A stretch of DNA of 7,378 nucleotides, taken from the NCBI GenBank assembly GCA_937942205.1, contig CALDFO010000140.1, positions 1 to 7,378 on the forward strand, in the 5' to 3' direction. The notes beneath the pieces were generated by a model. That model saw only the letters and a list, made by a program, of their open reading frames with translations. It ran no database searches and had not been told where the DNA came from. This document shows, piece by piece, positions 5,073 to 7,378 of the stretch. Source of the DNA: an uncultured Alphaproteobacteria bacterium (GTDB lineage: Bacteria > Pseudomonadota > Alphaproteobacteria > Micropepsales > Micropepsaceae). Numbering within the stretch: position 1 is the stretch's first letter; every line of letters begins with the position of its first letter. The translations under genes were made by a program, and so were the position numbers.

Positions 5073-7378
5073 ATGCAGAACCTGGTTCCCCGTCTCCTGA
5101 AATGGCTTGGCCTGACCGCCGCGGCGGTGGCCGTGGTCGCGGTCGGCGCGCTGGCCGTCTATCTGGTCACCATCACCCGCGACCTGCCCAGCGTGGAGAC
5201 GCTGCAGAACTACACCCCGCCCATCACCACCCGGGTCTATGCCGGTAACGGCACCGTGCTGGGCGAATATGCGCGCGAGCGGCGCATCTTCATTCCCGCC
5301 ACCTTCATCCCCAAGCTGGTCAAGCAGGCCTTCACCAGCGCCGAGGACCGCAATTTCTACAACCATCCGGGCATCGACCCGTCGGGCATCCTGCGCGCGG
5401 CGATCAAGGATGTGGGCCTGGTGGTGCAGGGGCGCAGGCCGCAGGGCGCCTCCACCATCACCCAGCAGGTGGCGCGCAACTTCCTGCTCAATTCCGATCT
5501 CAAATTCAGCCGCAAGATCCGCGAGGCGATCCTGGCGGTGCGGATCGACGCCACCTATCCCAAGGAAAAGGTGCTGGAGCTTTATCTGAACGAAATCTAT
5601 CTGGGCCAGAACTGCTACGGCATCGGCGCCGCCACCCTGAACTATTTCGGCAAGTCGCTGGATGAACTCTCCATCGCCGAAGTGGCCTTCCTGGCGGCGC
5701 TGCCCAAGGGGCCGGCCAATTACGATCCGCGCCGCTATCACGAGGCGGCCGTGGGCCGCCGCAACTGGGTCATCTCGCAGATGGCCGACAACGGCTATAT
5801 CACCGACGCCCAGGCCGCCGCCGCCAAGGCCGAGCCGCTGGTCACCCAGACCCGCGCCCTGGGCAGCCAGGCCGCCGACGTGGATTATTATGTCGAGGAG
5901 GTCCGCCGCCTGCTGATCGGCCGCTACAAGATGGCGGGCCTGTATGACAGCGGCCTTCAGGTGCGCGCCACCCTGGATACGCGGTTGCAGAACTATGCCG
6001 TCAGCGCCCTGCGTTCGGGCCTGGTGCGCTATGACCGCCGCCACGGCTGGCGCGGCGCCAAGAAGAGCATCGACGTCGCCAACTGGCGCGAGAACCTGGC
6101 CAAGCTGCCCAACGAGTCCGGTATCGAGACATGGCGGATCGCCGTGGCGTTGGATTATGACGGCAAGAGCCTGCGCATCGGCTTCAACGACGGGACCACC
6201 GGGTTGATCACGCCGGAAGGCTATCGCTGGGCGCGGCGGCAACTGCCGGGCGCGGTGGTGGGCGCGGTGCCATCCGGGCCGCAGGAGATCGCCAAGCCCG
6301 GCGCCATTCTCTATGTCGAGCCGCTGGAGAAACCCGCCAAGCCGGGCGAATACGGCCTGCGCCAGGTGCCCGAAGTGAATGGCGCCATCGTGGCGATGGA
6401 CCCGCATACCGGCCGCGTGCTGGCGCTGTCGGGCGGCTTTTCCTATGCCTCGTCGCAGTTCGACCGCGCCATGCAGGCCCAGCGCCAGCCCGGTTCGGCC
6501 TTCAAGCCCTTTGTCTATGCGGCGGCGCTGGACAATGGCTATACCCCCGCCAGCGAGGTGCTGGATGCGCCGTTCGAGATGGATCAGGGGCCGGGCCTGC
6601 CGGTCTGGCGGCCCGCCAATTTCGAGCATGAGTTCCTGGGCGAGACCACGCTGCGCCGCGGCCTGGAACTGTCGCGCAATGTGATGACGGTGCGGCTGGC
6701 CCATGAAGTGGGCATGAACAAGGTGGTGCAATATCCCATCCGCTTCGGGGTCTATGACAAGCTGCCGCCGCTGCTGGCCAACTCGCTGGGCGCCTATGAG
6801 ACGACGCTGCTGAAGGTCGTCACCGGCTATTCGGAATTCGTCAATGGCGGCAAGAAGGTGATGCCCTCGCTGGTCGACCGCATCCAGGACCGCAACGGCA
6901 AGACCATCTGGCGTCACGACACCCGCGTCTGCGAGGGCTGCAACGACGCCACCTGGCACAATCAGCAGGAACCGCTGCTGGCCGACACCCGCGAGCAGAT
7001 CATCGATCCGCGCACCGCCTATCAGATCGTCTCCATGCTGCAGGGCGTGGTCCAGCGCGGCACCGCCGCCTATTCGGTGGGGGCGCAGATTCCCAAGCCG
7101 CTGGGCGGCAAGACCGGCACCTCGTCGGATGCCAAGGATGTCTGGTTCGTGGGCTTCTCGCCCGACCTGGTGGCGGGCATCTATGTCGGCTTCGACAATC
7201 CGCGCACCCTGGGCCCGCACGAGCAGGGCGCCACCGTCACCGCGCCCATCTTCCGCGATTTCATGAAGGCGGCGCTGGCCGACGCGCCCGCCACGCCTTT
7301 CCGCGTCGCGCCCGGCATCGAGGAAGTGCCGATCGACTGGCGCAGCGGCACGCCGGTGGCGCCCGGCACGCGCGGCGC
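5073..7378 (+). CDS. mrcA: Penicillin-binding protein 1A, bifunctional class A PBP (3' end beyond window)
   Basis: This is an inner-membrane enzyme that polymerises lipid II into glycan strands and cross-links them in the periplasm. A short cytoplasmic start leads into one transmembrane helix (about 8-33). The GT51 glycosyltransferase domain (about 60-235) shows E91 in SAEDRNFYNHPGID, the GASTITQQ motif ending at Q132, RKIREA with E151, and YLNEIYLGQN around E174. A region at about 305-440 fits the OB-fold domain found in PBP1A. The transpeptidase domain follows: S475-A-F-K478 with the acylated Ser, S534-R-N536, and K680-T-G-T683. A Cys pair, C620-x-x-C623, lies between the last two motifs. 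There are 768 full codons with no stop; the family is usually about 800-850 residues, so only a short tail is missing. The ATG at 5073 is chosen because it places the membrane anchor correctly; no Shine-Dalgarno precedes it. It follows amiC on the same strand. Confidence 0.96.
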   Translation, partial: MQNLVPRLLKWLGLTAAAVAVVAVGALAVYLVTITRDLPSVETLQNYTPPITTRVYAGNGTVLGEYARERRIFIPATFIPKLVKQAFTSAEDRNFYNHPGIDPSGILRAAIKDVGLVVQGRRPQGASTITQQVARNFLLNSDLKFSRKIREAILAVRIDATYPKEKVLELYLNEIYLGQNCYGIGAATLNYFGKSLDELSIAEVAFLAALPKGPANYDPRRYHEAAVGRRNWVISQMADNGYITDAQAAAAKAEPLVTQTRALGSQAADVDYYVEEVRRLLIGRYKMAGLYDSGLQVRATLDTRLQNYAVSALRSGLVRYDRRHGWRGAKKSIDVANWRENLAKLPNESGIETWRIAVALDYDGKSLRIGFNDGTTGLITPEGYRWARRQLPGAVVGAVPSGPQEIAKPGAILYVEPLEKPAKPGEYGLRQVPEVNGAIVAMDPHTGRVLALSGGFSYASSQFDRAMQAQRQPGSAFKPFVYAAALDNGYTPASEVLDAPFEMDQGPGLPVWRPANFEHEFLGETTLRRGLELSRNVMTVRLAHEVGMNKVVQYPIRFGVYDKLPPLLANSLGAYETTLLKVVTGYSEFVNGGKKVMPSLVDRIQDRNGKTIWRHDTRVCEGCNDATWHNQQEPLLADTREQIIDPRTAYQIVSMLQGVVQRGTAAYSVGAQIPKPLGGKTGTSSDAKDVWFVGFSPDLVAGIYVGFDNPRTLGPHEQGATVTAPIFRDFMKAALADAPATPFRVAPGIEEVPIDWRSGTPVAPGTRG

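Noticed and set aside
4901..5248. 115-codon plus-strand frame across the amiC-mrcA gap
   Set aside because: It runs through the three stem-loops and into mrcA in the wrong frame; its composition follows the palindromes.
5055..7220. 721-codon open frame on the minus strand opposite mrcA
   Set aside because: It is antisense to PBP1A, which has all catalytic motifs intact. Its Gly/His/Arg/Ala-rich translation has no recognisable domain; it is a GC-driven shadow.

Overview
The window looks like ordinary chromosomal DNA from a GC-rich alphaproteobacterium. Three observations support this: RNase E has an alphaproteobacterial N-terminus and an S1 domain split by a long acidic insert; an rne gene lies divergently upstream of an amiC-mrcA pair, an arrangement known in Caulobacter and relatives; and codon use is strongly GC-rich. 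No genus can be assigned from the sequence alone.

Layout. Positions 1-2299 (minus strand) hold the first 766 codons of rne (RNase E), which runs off the left edge. Positions 2300-2756 have no convincing gene. They hold the likely rne leader and promoter and, next to the neighbouring gene, a sharply AT-rich block. Positions 2757-3422 (minus) encode a complete PiuC/YbiX-family Fe(II)/2-oxoglutarate PKHD-type hydroxylase. The 116-bp divergent gap that follows holds an 8-bp inverted repeat and a 14-bp tandem duplication that doubles the Shine-Dalgarno sequence of the next gene. Positions 3539-4897 (plus) encode a complete exported AMIN/Amidase_3 N-acetylmuramoyl-L-alanine amidase (AmiC). The 175-bp gap to the next gene is largely filled by three back-to-back stem-loops and then a promoter-like sequence close to the start codon. 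Positions 5073 to the right edge (plus) encode the first 768 residues of a class A penicillin-binding protein 1A (mrcA).

How the genes relate. amiC and mrcA act on the same polymer: PBP1A polymerises and cross-links peptidoglycan, and AmiC removes stem peptides during daughter-cell separation. RNase E is the main endoribonuclease of the mRNA degradosome. The hydroxylase has no evident link to its neighbours. It appears inserted between rne and amiC, and in other bacteria its family is associated with iron or siderophore uptake.

I see no mobile element, CRISPR array, tRNA, rRNA or clearly novel multigene system. The most useful leads are in the non-coding parts: the stem-loop cluster between amiC and mrcA, the duplicated ribosome-binding region of amiC, the possible near-leaderless start of mrcA, and the long rne leader.
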